The notes beneath the pieces were generated by a model. It searched no databases. It was not told the DNA's origin and saw nothing but the letters and a program-made list of their open reading frames with translations. From contig JASEJN010000033.1 of NCBI GenBank assembly GCA_030016385.1, positions 1 to 37,540 of the forward strand: DNA of 37,540 nt, in the 5' to 3' direction. This document shows, piece by piece, positions 1 through 7,828 of this stretch. The position numbers and the translations under genes are program-made. The DNA comes from Clostridiales bacterium. Lineage in GTDB: Bacteria; Bacillota; Clostridia; Clostridiales; Oxobacteraceae. Every line of letters begins with the position of its first letter. Within the stretch, counting starts at the first letter, position 1.

Positions 1-1
1 G

Positions 2-388
2 GTGGAAGCCTGCAGGAGAGGGCTTAAGGTAAAATTCTTCAGGACTGCTGCACTGGTAAACAGGCTTAGTGAAGCAAGAAAAGGAGGCGAACTTTCAAAG
101 TTTCTAAAAAAGTTAAGTGAAGTTGATTTGCTAATATGCGATGAATGGGGATATGTCCCTCTTGAGCGTGAGGGGGCACAGCTTTTGTTTCAAGTTATAT
201 CTGACTGTTATGAGCAAAGGAGTGTAATTATTACCACCAATCTGGAGTTCAGCCGTTGGGTAGGAATCTTCTATGATGAGCAGATGACTGCAGCCATAAT
301 TGATCGCCTTGTACATCATAGTTATTTACTGGTCTTTGACAGGCCAAGTTATCGTCTGCAAAATTCTCTGCTAAAGCAATCAAGTTGA
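2..388 (+). CDS. istB: IstB-like ATPase of an IS21-family element, 3' part only
   Basis: The 128 visible residues match the C-terminal half of IstB, the AAA+ helper ATPase that loads the IS21 transposase on target DNA. A Walker B-like run LLICDEWG is followed by GYVPL, then a sensor-like IITTNLEF and the typical RLVHHSYLL segment near the end. IstB is normally about 250 residues, so the P-loop half lies left of the window. The first GTG is only where the window begins to read open and should not be taken as the start. No istA or terminal inverted repeat is visible, so I cannot tell whether the element is intact. It lies just upstream of another transposase remnant, marking an IS landing zone. 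Confidence 0.85.
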   Translation: MEACRRGLKVKFFRTAALVNRLSEARKGGELSKFLKKLSEVDLLICDEWGYVPLEREGAQLLFQVISDCYEQRSVIITTNLEFSRWVGIFYDEQMTAAIIDRLVHHSYLLVFDRPSYRLQNSLLKQSS

Positions 389-436
389 CATAAGAATTCC
401 CCACCAGTGCCTGGGGAAAAACCTTTGCAAAAGTGA

Positions 437-688
437 GGAATTTGCTATTGCAAAAAACACCCTAAAGCCATAAGGCAACTTATATTCAAGATAAGGCGCC
501 GGATTGAGACTTCAGCTTCACAACTTACACAGCAACTCAATATAGAAAAAGTGATGGCAAAATCATATTGGGGCCTTGTAACAAGGATAAAAACCAAGCT
601 GTTGGCCTACAACCTTTGTTATTACATCAATAAGCTTATAGGCCGAGATATTAATGTATCAAGGATCAAAGAATTAATCTTTGGATAA
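437..688 (+). pseudogene. IS982-family transposase remnant (C-terminal tail)
   Basis: A frame open from 437 to the TAA at 686-688 has no credible start. It encodes an 83-residue tail containing RRRIETSASQLTQQLNIEKV, then a WGLVTRIKTKLLAY segment and VSRIKELIFG. This pattern (R-R-x-E-T-x-x-SQL, then a tryptophan-containing helix and a hydrophobic tail) is that of the C-terminus of IS982-type DDE transposases, where the glutamate of RxET is the last catalytic acid. The upstream two thirds are gone, apparently deleted between the istB end and this point. The family call is from recalled consensus, not from a search. Confidence 0.6.
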
Positions 689-803
689 TTAATCCATACA
701 ATTACTCTTATCAGGGAAACTATATCCATAGATATTGGTATAATATTCCTTTTACCAGTAATTTGTCAGGTAGCACAATAGATTAAGTTAACATATTATT
801 TTA

Positions 804-1898
804 TTACTTACCTATTCTATGCTTTTTCATAAATTCCATATAACGTTGCCAGTCATAACGGCTATGGAAATGTTTACCATAACGCATATGGAATCCAATG
901 GTTCCATCATTAAATATATCACCCACCTGAGGTAATCTATCAGGATGCACAAAACCTTCTTTTCCAAGTAATTTATATACTTCGTCTGCCGCTACATAAG
1001 ATAAATACTGCTTATTCGGATCAGCCCATATGTCCTCTACAGCTGCTCCTCCACTAACAAAACGGGGTGCTATCGCTGCTAAAAGAAAATGTTGATCAAA
1101 TGGCATTATATCTTCATGTCTTGCGTATTTCTTATATTTTGGGCAGAACCAGAATGGGAAACTATTAGTAATTTGTTCTACCCGTTCTCCTTCTTTCTCT
1201 CTTGTGATGGCATCACCAGAACAGCCAGAATCATTTGAAAATGAGAACGCAAAGCGCTCATCATAAGCTGCGGCAATTAAAGCAGTTTTGCCGAGACGTG
1301 AGTGTCCCATTACAGCTATATTCTTTTGGTCTATATCGTTTCTTGTCTCAAGATAATCAACAACACGGGAAGCAGCCCATGCCCACATCATTAATTTTCC
1401 AGTATCATTAGATGTACGATCACCTTTTTTCTTTAATAAGCCTGCAAGTCCTCCAATAAAGTGATCTTCTCGATCTGCGGCTACATCATTATAACAGAAT
1501 GTAGCAATTGCAAATCCTTCATCTGTGATTTCTTCAATCGGTAAATATCTATCTGGTAAATCTGGACGAAAAGCAATATATACAATCATCATAGGCTTTT
1601 TTACAAACTTAGGGACAAAAATATTGACCGGAAACGAAAATATTTTATTTCCCATATCAGCAGACAGTATCAGATGCTGTTCTATTATTTTACCGGCGTA
1701 AGCAATTTCATTTATGCTGTTCAGCATAGCCGTTACTTTAAAAGGCTTGGGTGGACGCAATCCATATTCTTCTTCACATAATATATCAAGTATTTCCTTA
1801 CGTCTTTTTTGCCAATCTTCCGCAGATGTAACAAGTGAACCGTCGTTAAATTTTAATAGTTTTGGCAACTGAAGGGAATCTACCATTTCTTGCAACAT
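804..1898 (-). CDS. CE15-like alpha/beta-hydrolase (glucuronoyl esterase type)
   Basis: A 364-residue protein of the carbohydrate esterase 15 type. Family members cleave methyl-glucuronoyl ester links between xylan and lignin; here only the fold and active site can be inferred. The nucleophile elbow is GHSRLGKTA with Ser200, followed by SNDSGCSGDA and the RVEQITNSFPFWFCPKY block typical of CE15. The acidic residue is probably in AVEDIWADP (Glu288/Asp289) and the catalytic histidine in GKHFHSRYDW (His343). No signal peptide is visible, so it would act in the cytosol on imported fragments, unlike most secreted members. The start is supported by AAGGAG about ten bases upstream. It stands alone between IS debris and the tRNA cluster. 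The 265 bases upstream are very AT-rich with no clear promoter. Confidence 0.75.
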   Translation of the reverse strand: MLQEMVDSLQLPKLLKFNDGSLVTSAEDWQKRRKEILDILCEEEYGLRPPKPFKVTAMLNSINEIAYAGKIIEQHLILSADMGNKIFSFPVNIFVPKFVKKPMMIVYIAFRPDLPDRYLPIEEITDEGFAIATFCYNDVAADREDHFIGGLAGLLKKKGDRTSNDTGKLMMWAWAASRVVDYLETRNDIDQKNIAVMGHSRLGKTALIAAAYDERFAFSFSNDSGCSGDAITREKEGERVEQITNSFPFWFCPKYKKYARHEDIMPFDQHFLLAAIAPRFVSGGAAVEDIWADPNKQYLSYVAADEVYKLLGKEGFVHPDRLPQVGDIFNDGTIGFHMRYGKHFHSRYDWQRYMEFMKKHRIGK

Positions 1899-2163
1899 GT
1901 TAAGCCATCTCCTTGTTAAAATTAATATTGTATTAAACAGTGAATTAAATCATTGTTTAGCATACATAATTAATAGTTAACCATAATAAATCAAACCTGA
2001 TTCTTATCTAAGCATCAAGCACATCATTGTTATTGTCACCGCAATTATCAAAAACCTATATTATATTTTAAATATTAAATTACTATTTTAAATATTACTT
2101 TTAATTAGTTACTTTTCAATTTAATAATTTCATATATTCGATAAAATTTATTAAAGCATAAGT

Positions 2164-2200
2164 AAAAAGCCCCAAAGCGATAAACGCTTCGAGGCTTTTC
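2164..2200 (-). terminator. Rho-independent terminator of the tRNA cluster
   Basis: On the minus strand an 11-pair stem (GCCTCGAAGCG with CGCTTTGGGGC, including G-T pairs) with a TTTAT loop is followed by TTTTT. It lies directly after tRNA-Cys, the last gene of the cluster. Confidence 0.85.
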
Positions 2201-2204
2201 AGTA

Positions 2205-2278
<74 letters not shown>

Positions 2279-2284
2279 ATATTC

Positions 2285-2360
2285 TGGAGCGGAAGACGGG
2301 ACTCGAACCCGCGACGTTCACCATGGCAAGGTGACGCTCTACCAACTGAGCCACTCCCGC
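2285..2360 (-). tRNA. tRNA-Gly (GCC)
   Basis: Minus-strand cloverleaf: acceptor GCGGGAG with CTTCCGC, D-arm with CAGTTGGTAGAGC, anticodon loop TTGCCAT (anticodon GCC), T-arm GGGTTCGAGTCCC, encoded CCA. Six bases separate it from tRNA-Cys. Confidence 0.95.
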
Positions 2361-2366
2361 ATAGAC

Positions 2367-2442
<76 letters not shown>

Positions 2443-2445
2443 AAC

Positions 2446-2522
2446 TGGCGACCAAGAAGGGGATCGAACCCTCGACCTTCGGCGTGACAGGCCGACACTC
2501 TAACCAGCTGAGCTACTTGGCC
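2446..2522 (-). tRNA. tRNA-Asp (GTC)
   Basis: Minus-strand cloverleaf: acceptor GGCCAAG with CTTGGTC (one G-T pair), D-arm with CAGCTGGTTAGAGT, anticodon loop CTGTCAC (anticodon GTC), T-arm AGGGTTCGATCCC, discriminator G and encoded CCA. Confidence 0.95.
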
Positions 2523-2527
2523 ACATA

Positions 2528-2603
2528 TGGTGGGAACAACAGGGCTCGAACCTGTGACCCCCTGCTTGTAAGGCAGGTGCTCTCCCAGCTGAGCTATGCT
2601 CCC
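2528..2603 (-). tRNA. tRNA-Val (TAC)
   Basis: First gene of the tRNA cluster. Minus-strand cloverleaf: acceptor GGGAGCA with TGTTCCC, D-arm with CAGCTGGGAGAGC, anticodon loop CTTACAA (anticodon TAC), T-arm with AGGTTCGAGCCCT, encoded CCA. It reads GUA codons and therefore matches the GUA specifier of the valS T-box at 27842-27844. Confidence 0.95.
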
Positions 2604-2744
2604 CCATGTCGCTCTTTTTTCCCGGCGACATGATTTAGTATATAATATTTATTAATTTGTGTCAACACCTTTTTTGCCTTTGATCCACCGAACCATAAGT
2701 TTACGATATTGACTCAGTACATTCTGCATGCGTAACGCACAGCA

Positions 2745-2775
2745 AAAATAAATCCCGGAAATTTTCCGGGATTTA
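2745..2775 (-). terminator. Terminator of the cold-shock gene
   Basis: Minus strand: AAATCCCGGAAA and TTTCCGGGATTT form a near-perfect stem with a very short loop, followed by ATTTTTGC. It starts ten bases after the csp stop codon. Confidence 0.85.
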
Positions 2776-2784
2776 CTGGCTTAT

Positions 2785-2997
2785 CTATTCAGCTTTTGGA
2801 ACAATCTTTACATTTGCTGCCTGAGGGCCCTTTTCACCTTCGACTATATCGAATTCTACATCTGCTCCCTCTTCAAGGGTTTTGAAACCATCCATTGTTA
2901 TAGCTGAATAATGGACAAATACATCTTTTCCATCTTCTCTTTGTATAAATCCATACCCCTTCTCAGCATTAAACCATTTTACTTTACCTTTTTCCAT
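2785..2997 (-). CDS. csp: Cold-shock protein, CspA family
   Basis: A 70-residue single cold-shock domain, the normal family length. The RNA-binding motifs are both present: KGYGFIQ (RNP1) and DVFVHYSAI (RNP2), with the opening [11 protein letters not shown] and the tail [14 protein letters not shown]. These proteins bind single-stranded RNA and DNA and act as RNA chaperones. The gene has its own terminator and a strong promoter about 190 bases upstream (3187-3215), leaving a leader of about 180 nt. Long leaders are a feature of csp genes whose RNA refolds with temperature, but whether that happens here is inference. Which paralogue it is (CspB, C or D) cannot be told from sequence alone. Confidence 0.95.
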   Translation of the reverse strand: MEKGKVKWFNAEKGYGFIQREDGKDVFVHYSAITMDGFKTLEEGADVEFDIVEGEKGPQAANVKIVPKAE

Positions 2998-3186
2998 TTA
3001 AGACACCCGGTTCTTTTTTTTATGCAGTCGACTAACCTGCACCCCCACATTAGCCTGTTATGCCAATGCTCGCACTAATTAACCTCTATATTGGCAAGCA
3101 TAGCAAACCATTTAAATGTTATGACAAGAAAACCGGTTATTCGCCTTCCTTTCATTAATTCAAATAATATAACTTTTACTCAATAC

Positions 3187-3215
3187 AGTTTAGCACAGTA
3201 TATTTATTGTGTCAA
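3187..3215 (-). promoter_or_regulatory. SigA-type promoter of csp, with long leader to 2998
   Basis: Minus strand: perfect -35 TTGACA (3215-3210), 17-base spacer, -10 TAAACT (3192-3187). Transcription would begin near 3180 and leave a leader of about 180 nt before the csp ATG. The leader contains several short inverted segments and ends at a run of T bases just before the coding region. The remaining gap from 3216 to 3365 is AT-rich and shows nothing else. Confidence 0.7.
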
Positions 3216-3365
3216 TTATTCATTTTTAAACTTTTTCAATTTATAATACGTGCTTGTGATGTTTTAAACTGTTCCTATATATTATTTAACTAAATCCTAT
3301 ATTTTATTTAAAACAATATTTATAACTTCAATTCGTAATTTGAGCTTAGGTTATTTTGAGCACTC

Positions 3366-3398
3366 ATTCATCAGATTCAAGTTACGAATCTGATGAAT
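3366..3398. repeat. Perfect 13-bp inverted repeat after the methyltransferase gene
   Basis: Arms 3366-3378 (ATTCATCAGATTC) and 3386-3398 are exact complements around a 7-base loop, immediately 3' of the methyltransferase stop at 3401. There is no T-run on the minus strand after the hairpin, so it is not a typical intrinsic terminator; it may stabilise the mRNA 3' end. Confidence 0.6.
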
Positions 3399-3400
3399 AA

Positions 3401-4147
3401 CTATAACTTTTTCAGTAAAAAAGTTATTCTTTCGGACCTTGGCAAAACATCATTAAAGCTGATGCCATCATATGACTTAATATACTTAAATCCGGCATCC
3501 TTTAATAACGCTCTTATCTCTTCCTCTTCATAAATCCTTTCTATATGAAATTCGTCAAACCTTCTATACAATTTATTTTCCTTCACAAAAAAGGTCAATG
3601 AAAACTCGACACATTTATCATTTAAAGTATTCTCCCATATATATACTATGTCATCTTCATTATATGTAAATATATTGTTTCCGATGATATTTTTCAATTT
3701 ATAAGAAGAATTGATATCAAAAATAAATGCTCCATTTTCTTTTAAATGGTCAAAAACCCATTTGAATATTTTTCTCAGATCATTATCATCAGTAATATAA
3801 TTCATGCTGTCACATAGGCAAAGTATTGTACCAAATCTGTCATGTATTTTTATATCCCTCATATCCTGATGGAGAAAATTGACTTTTGCGCCGCTGTCTA
3901 AAGCTTTATTGCTTGCAACTGCAAGCATATCCTCCGATATATCGAAAGCCGTAACATCATAGCCTTTTTTTGAAAGCAAGACAGACATGGCGCCGGTGCC
4001 GCAGGCCATTTCCAGGATATCTGTATGGTCTATCTTTAATCCTTCGATAGATCTTAAAACATAATCACACCATTTATTATAATCGACATCTTTCATCAAT
4101 AAATCATAATAATATGCAAACGATGTATAGCGGCCTGCGTCATACAT
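3401..4147 (-). CDS. Class I SAM-dependent methyltransferase
   Basis: A protein of about 248 residues from the chosen start (MYDAGRYTSFAYYYDLLM). Motif I is DILEMACGTGAMS, the SAM-binding glycine loop. It is followed by VTAFDISEDML (acidic ribose-binding residue), FLHQDMRDI (motif II region) and TILCLCDSMNYI. The opening with a Tyr-rich YYYDLLM is common in clostridial ubiE-like small-molecule methyltransferases; the substrate is unknown. The frame extends 21 codons further upstream, but the ATG at 4147 has AAGGAG seven bases before it, and it overlaps the sirtuin stop codon by one base (TGATG). The pair is therefore probably translationally coupled. Confidence 0.85.
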   Translation of the reverse strand: MYDAGRYTSFAYYYDLLMKDVDYNKWCDYVLRSIEGLKIDHTDILEMACGTGAMSVLLSKKGYDVTAFDISEDMLAVASNKALDSGAKVNFLHQDMRDIKIHDRFGTILCLCDSMNYITDDNDLRKIFKWVFDHLKENGAFIFDINSSYKLKNIIGNNIFTYNEDDIVYIWENTLNDKCVEFSLTFFVKENKLYRRFDEFHIERIYEEEEIRALLKDAGFKYIKSYDGISFNDVLPRSERITFLLKKL

Positions 4148-4890
4148 CACTGCTCCTTCTTGAGCCTGCTGTATATTTCTTTTAGAGCTGTTGAAGCTTT
4201 TTGCCTGCATAATATATCCGCCCTTCTGTCATACATTGTCTCCCCTATATTGATGATTATAAGCCTCTTCACAAGGCTTGGAAGGTAATTTACAGGTCCA
4301 ACCTGCAGGCTGGAGCCTACGACGATCAGAAGATCGCTTTGCTGGCATAATCTCCATGCCTTATTAAAGCATTCAGGCAGGCTGTCGCCGAATAATATTA
4401 CATCCGGCCTTATCATAGAACCGCATGTGCATAACGGCGGTATTTCGCCGCTGTTGACTTTCTCCTCCATTACGCTGAACGGATATGTTTTATTGCATTT
4501 GACACAATGGCCCGTTCTTATATGCCCATGAACCTCCATTATATTTTTGGAACCAGCTTCATAGTGGAGATTATCGATATTCTGGGTAATGACGCCGTCG
4601 ATAAAGCCCTCTTCCTCCATTTTTGCGAGTATTCTATGGGCGTCATTTGGCTTTGCTCCCTTCATACCCGTAAGGATTTTAAAGCCCACTTTATAAAACT
4701 TTTCGGGGTTTCCATAAAGCACATCGGTGGATAACGCCTCCATAGGATCTATCTTTTCCCACAAGCCTGTCCCCGGGCTTCTAAAATCAGGTATGCCGCT
4801 TTCGGTGGATAAACCCGCTCCCGTTAAAACCATTGTCTTCTTGCTGGACATAATCATTTTTGCTATCTTATCGTAGATTATATCGGACAC
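4147..4890 (-). CDS. cobB: Sirtuin (NAD-dependent protein deacylase, CobB/SIR2 family)
   Basis: About 247 residues. All sirtuin hallmarks are present: the NAD loop GAGLSTESGIPDFR (starting near residue 24), TQNIDNLH, the catalytic histidine in EVHGH, a zinc site CVKC...CTC, then RPDVILFGD and VVGSSLQVGP. The enzyme removes acetyl or other acyl groups from lysines using NAD. I prefer the GTG at 4890 because AGGAG lies eight bases before it. The longer frame from 4956 would overlap the upstream membrane gene and adds a non-conserved leader. The second cysteine pair is CxC rather than the usual CxxC. It is followed by an overlapping methyltransferase. Confidence 0.88.
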   Translation of the reverse strand: MSDIIYDKIAKMIMSSKKTMVLTGAGLSTESGIPDFRSPGTGLWEKIDPMEALSTDVLYGNPEKFYKVGFKILTGMKGAKPNDAHRILAKMEEEGFIDGVITQNIDNLHYEAGSKNIMEVHGHIRTGHCVKCNKTYPFSVMEEKVNSGEIPPLCTCGSMIRPDVILFGDSLPECFNKAWRLCQQSDLLIVVGSSLQVGPVNYLPSLVKRLIIINIGETMYDRRADILCRQKASTALKEIYSRLKKEQ

Positions 4891-4930
4891 AATATCATCT
4901 CCTAAAATTATTGCCATTTTGCCTATATGT

Positions 4931-5275
4931 TTAATAATAATATCCATTATATGCAATCACACCAAAGACAAGCACCGTGACTCCTGCAATCAAGAGTACC
5001 AATCCGAAATTGATCTTTTTAAAGTATCTCTCCCACTCCTCTTTATGCTCAAAGGGCCTTTGCGTATCCGGAAACAAGAATGAAATCCCCGCGATAGCCA
5101 TAATAGCGGAGCCGAAAAAAATATAAACCGAATATAAAACCACTAAAATATTTTTTCTTATAAGCAAGCTTGCAATCAGCGAAATTACTCCAAATATCAT
5201 TGTTACAATTATTCCGACCATTATGGATTTTAAAACATCCTTTATGCATGTCACTATATACTCTAATATTTTCAT
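4931..5275 (-). CDS. Small membrane protein, function unknown
   Basis: A 114-residue protein with three predicted membrane helices (about residues 17-39, 43-68 and 90-114). A charged loop FPDTQRPFEHKEEWERYFKK lies between the second and third. I do not recognise a family. It ends 40 bases before the sirtuin start on the same strand, so the three genes down to the methyltransferase may be one transcript. GGATGAAAGG just before the ATG could serve as ribosome binding site, though the spacing is short. Confidence 0.65.
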   Translation of the reverse strand: MKILEYIVTCIKDVLKSIMVGIIVTMIFGVISLIASLLIRKNILVVLYSVYIFFGSAIMAIAGISFLFPDTQRPFEHKEEWERYFKKINFGLVLLIAGVTVLVFGVIAYNGYYY

Positions 5276-5373
5276 ATGCCTTTCATCCTGCTTTTTTTAT
5301 AGGCCTTGTGCAAAATATATTCCATCAGCAAAGCCTTTATTTAATATTATTATACCAATTATTCCATTACGGT

Positions 5374-5403
5374 AAAAGACCCACATTACCATGTAGGTCT
5401 TTT
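5374..5403 (-). terminator. Terminator overlapping the stop of the spore protein gene
   Basis: AAAAGACC(T)ACAT and ATGTGGGTCTTTT form a stem around GGTA on the minus strand, ending in TTTT. The 5' arm and loop contain the last codons and the TAA of the SASP gene, so coding and termination signals overlap. Confidence 0.75.
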
Positions 5404-5673
5404 GCCGCTTTTAAAGCATTCTTCTCTTCTTTCTTTATTTCTTCGCGTCATTATACCGCCGATTCTTCCTGTCTCACCGGATGTCAATCCGCTCCATCCG
5501 AATTTTTCAATTTTTTCCGACAGGCCGAGTTCCTTTGCTATCTCATATTTTATTTTCTCCCTCTCGGCCTCTTCATCTGTTAGTTTTTTATGAGAGTCCA
5601 ATTTCGCTTTTATAACCTTTTTAAAGGGTGTCTTCTTTACTATCGAAGGATCCAAGAAGTCATAATATCGCAT
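5386..5673 (-). CDS. Alpha/beta-type small acid-soluble spore protein, long variant
   Basis: A 95-residue protein carrying the SASP core: EKIKYEIAKELGLSEKI followed by GWSGLTSGETGRIGGIMTRR. SASPs coat spore DNA and are cleaved by the GPR protease at the conserved glutamate of the K-Y-E-I-A motif. The charged leader VIKAKLDSHKKLTDEEAERE and the lengthened linker are seen in the divergent clostridial subgroup. The assignment is strengthened by a sigma-G-like promoter (5694-5723) just upstream, a GGGGGGAGG ribosome site and its own terminator. It would be made in the forespore. Confidence 0.85.
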   Translation of the reverse strand: MRYYDFLDPSIVKKTPFKKVIKAKLDSHKKLTDEEAEREKIKYEIAKELGLSEKIEKFGWSGLTSGETGRIGGIMTRRNKERREECFKSGKRPTW

Positions 5674-5693
5674 TTATCCTCCCCCCTTAAAAG

Positions 5694-5723
5694 TAGTATA
5701 TTGCAAAATCGTATTCTTATTCA
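5694..5723 (-). promoter_or_regulatory. SigG/SigF-like forespore promoter
   Basis: Minus strand: -35 TGAATA (5723-5718), 17-base spacer, -10 TATACTA (5700-5694), close to the sigma-G consensus TGAATA / CATACTA. It is about 20 bases before the start of the SASP gene, leaving room for the Shine-Dalgarno sequence. Confidence 0.7.
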
Positions 5724-5764
5724 AATTTAATCACTCATGACTGGAATTAAGAGTATCCACACCC

Positions 5765-5833
5765 ATATTTATAAAAATAATACCATGTATTATCGTATCC
5801 GGCTACATTAACCTGATCTTGAATAATACATGG
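5765..5833 (-). terminator. Putative terminator of the opp operon
   Basis: Arms 5823-5833 and 5783-5793 (CCATGTATTAT / ATAATACATGG) pair perfectly across a 29-base loop. They are followed on the minus strand by TATTATTTTTAT. It starts ten bases after the oppF stop. Confidence 0.6.
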
Positions 5834-5843
5834 CATCATTAAT

Positions 5844-6797
5844 CTATACAATATGGCAGGCGACAAAGTGGTCTTTGCCAATTTCCCTGAACTCAGGCAT
5901 CACTTCGCTGCATATTTTCTTTGCATACTTGCATCTTCCTCTAAACCTGCAGCCAGGAGCAGGATTTATCGGACTTGGCACGTCTCCTTCAAGCACTATC
6001 CTTTGCCTTTTTCTTTCGATATCGGGATCAGGAATAGGTATGGCAGACAACAATGCCTTTGTGTATGGATGCAAAGGGTTCTTGTACAGCTCTGCGCTGG
6101 ATGCAAGTTCAACCATTGTTCCCAGATACATAACGGCTACCCTGTCGCTTATATGCTTTACCATAGAAAGGTCATGGGCGATAAACAAATAGGTAAGTCC
6201 CATATTTTTCTGCAAATTAATGAGCAGATTTACTATCTGGGCCTGTATCGAAACATCCAGCGCCGAAATAGGTTCATCGCATACTATAAATTCCGGCTCA
6301 ACAGCGAATGCCCTTGCAATCCCTATCCTCTGCCTCTGGCCTCCCGAAAATTCATGTGGAAACCTATTTGCATGCTCTTTGTTTAATCCGACCAAATTCA
6401 AGAGCTCATTTATTCTCTCGGTTCTAGCTTTTCCGGTATAAAGATTATGGATGTCTATACCCTCGCCTATAATATCGCCGACAGTCATCCTCGGATTCAA
6501 AGAAGCATACGGATCCTGGAATATAATCTGTGCTTTCTTTGTAAAATCAACTTTCTGTTTTCTATCAAGCTTGTGGACATCCATTCCATCATATAACACT
6601 TCACCGCCTGTTGCGGAATACATACCTATAACAGTCCTTCCGGTAGTAGTTTTTCCGCATCCGGACTCTCCCACAAGCCCTAATGTTTCACCCTTTTTTA
6701 TGACAAACGAAACATCATCTACAGCCTTCAAGATGGAATTTTTACCAACCTGAAAATATTTCTTCAAATGCTTAACTTCTACAAGTTTATTTTCCAT
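5844..6797 (-). CDS. oppF: Oligopeptide ABC transporter ATPase OppF
   Basis: A 317-residue ATPase that, with OppD, powers peptide uptake through OppBC. Visible parts: Walker A GESGCGKT (43-50), Q-loop FQDPYASLNPRM, signature SGGQRQR (151-157), Walker B FIVCDEPISALD, and H-loop FIAHDLSMV. It ends in the oligopeptide/dipeptide C-terminal extension with HPYTKALLSAIP and the cysteine cluster GCRFRGRCKYAKKIC, which in this subfamily can bind an iron-sulphur cluster. It starts inside the last codons of oppD (11-base overlap) with GGAGGTGT upstream, so translation is coupled. Last gene of the operon. Confidence 0.95.
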   Translation of the reverse strand: MENKLVEVKHLKKYFQVGKNSILKAVDDVSFVIKKGETLGLVGESGCGKTTTGRTVIGMYSATGGEVLYDGMDVHKLDRKQKVDFTKKAQIIFQDPYASLNPRMTVGDIIGEGIDIHNLYTGKARTERINELLNLVGLNKEHANRFPHEFSGGQRQRIGIARAFAVEPEFIVCDEPISALDVSIQAQIVNLLINLQKNMGLTYLFIAHDLSMVKHISDRVAVMYLGTMVELASSAELYKNPLHPYTKALLSAIPIPDPDIERKRQRIVLEGDVPSPINPAPGCRFRGRCKYAKKICSEVMPEFREIGKDHFVACHIV

Positions 6798-7815
6798 CTA
6801 ATACACCTCCTCTTCCCACAGGAATGTCAACTTTGGGTGCATATGGATGATGAAGCCAGCATTGGGTATTATGCGTATCGCTTATTTCTGTAACATCCGG
6901 AGGTATCTCCTTGCAAATAGGCATACAATAATTACACCTGGATGCAAACGGACATCCTTTAGGAGGCGCCAAAAGATCCGGAGGTGTTCCGTGTATTGCA
7001 ACCAAATCTTCCTTTTTTACGGAATCCAACCTTGGAACAGATTTCAACAAAGCCCATGTATATGGATGCTGGGGATTGTAAAAAATATCATCGATAGTGC
7101 CTCTTTCCACGATTTGGCCTGCATACATTACAAGCACATTTTTAGCGATATCCGCTACGACACCTAAATCATGAGTTATCAGTATTATGGCAGTACCGAG
7201 CTTTTTCTGAAGTCCCTTCATCAAGTCGATTATCTGCGCCTGAATCGTGACATCCAACGCTGTCGTAGGTTCATCAGCGATCAACAACTTTGGATTGCAT
7301 GCGAGAGCTATGGCGATCATCGCCCTCTGCCTCATTCCACCTGAAAACTGGTGTGGATATTCCCTTGCACGGCTCTCGGCATTTGGAATATCAACAAGTT
7401 TCAGCATCTTTACAGCCTCTTTAAGTGCTTCCCTTCTCGACATTCCATTGTGTATTATAAGACTTTCAGCTATCTGGTTGCCCACGCGCATGGTAGGGTT
7501 CAACGACGTCATCGGATCCTGAAATATCATACTCGCCTCGTATCCTCTGAACTGCTGCCATTCTTTTTCCGTAAATTTAAGAATATTCTTGCCATTAAAA
7601 ATAATGTTGCTCCCTTCCTTTATCTCACCGGGAGGCACCTGTATAAGGCCCATTATAGATTTTGACGTTACAGTTTTCCCACATCCGGACTCTCCGACAA
7701 TCGCAAGGGACTCGCCTTTCTGCAGCGTAAAGGATATTCCTCTTACGGATTGGACTTCTCCGGCATACGTATGATAAGAAACTCTTAAATTTTTAACTTC
7801 AAGCAAATTATCCAT
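6787..7815 (-). CDS. oppD: Oligopeptide ABC transporter ATPase OppD
   Basis: About 342 residues from the start MDNLLEVKNL, which has AGGGGGGGATG just upstream; the longer open frame overlaps oppC and has no sequence support. Motifs in order: Walker A GESGCGKT, Q-loop MIFQDPMTSLNP, signature SGGMRQRAMIA, Walker B LLIADEPTTALD, H-loop ITHDLGVVAD. The C-terminal extension has HPYTWALLKSVPRLD and clustered cysteines (GCPFASRCNYCMPIC). It pairs with OppF as the ATPase heterodimer. Confidence 0.95.
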   Translation of the reverse strand: MDNLLEVKNLRVSYHTYAGEVQSVRGISFTLQKGESLAIVGESGCGKTVTSKSIMGLIQVPPGEIKEGSNIIFNGKNILKFTEKEWQQFRGYEASMIFQDPMTSLNPTMRVGNQIAESLIIHNGMSRREALKEAVKMLKLVDIPNAESRAREYPHQFSGGMRQRAMIAIALACNPKLLIADEPTTALDVTIQAQIIDLMKGLQKKLGTAIILITHDLGVVADIAKNVLVMYAGQIVERGTIDDIFYNPQHPYTWALLKSVPRLDSVKKEDLVAIHGTPPDLLAPPKGCPFASRCNYCMPICKEIPPDVTEISDTHNTQCWLHHPYAPKVDIPVGRGGVLDGK

Positions 7816-7828
7816 TTTCCATCCCCCC

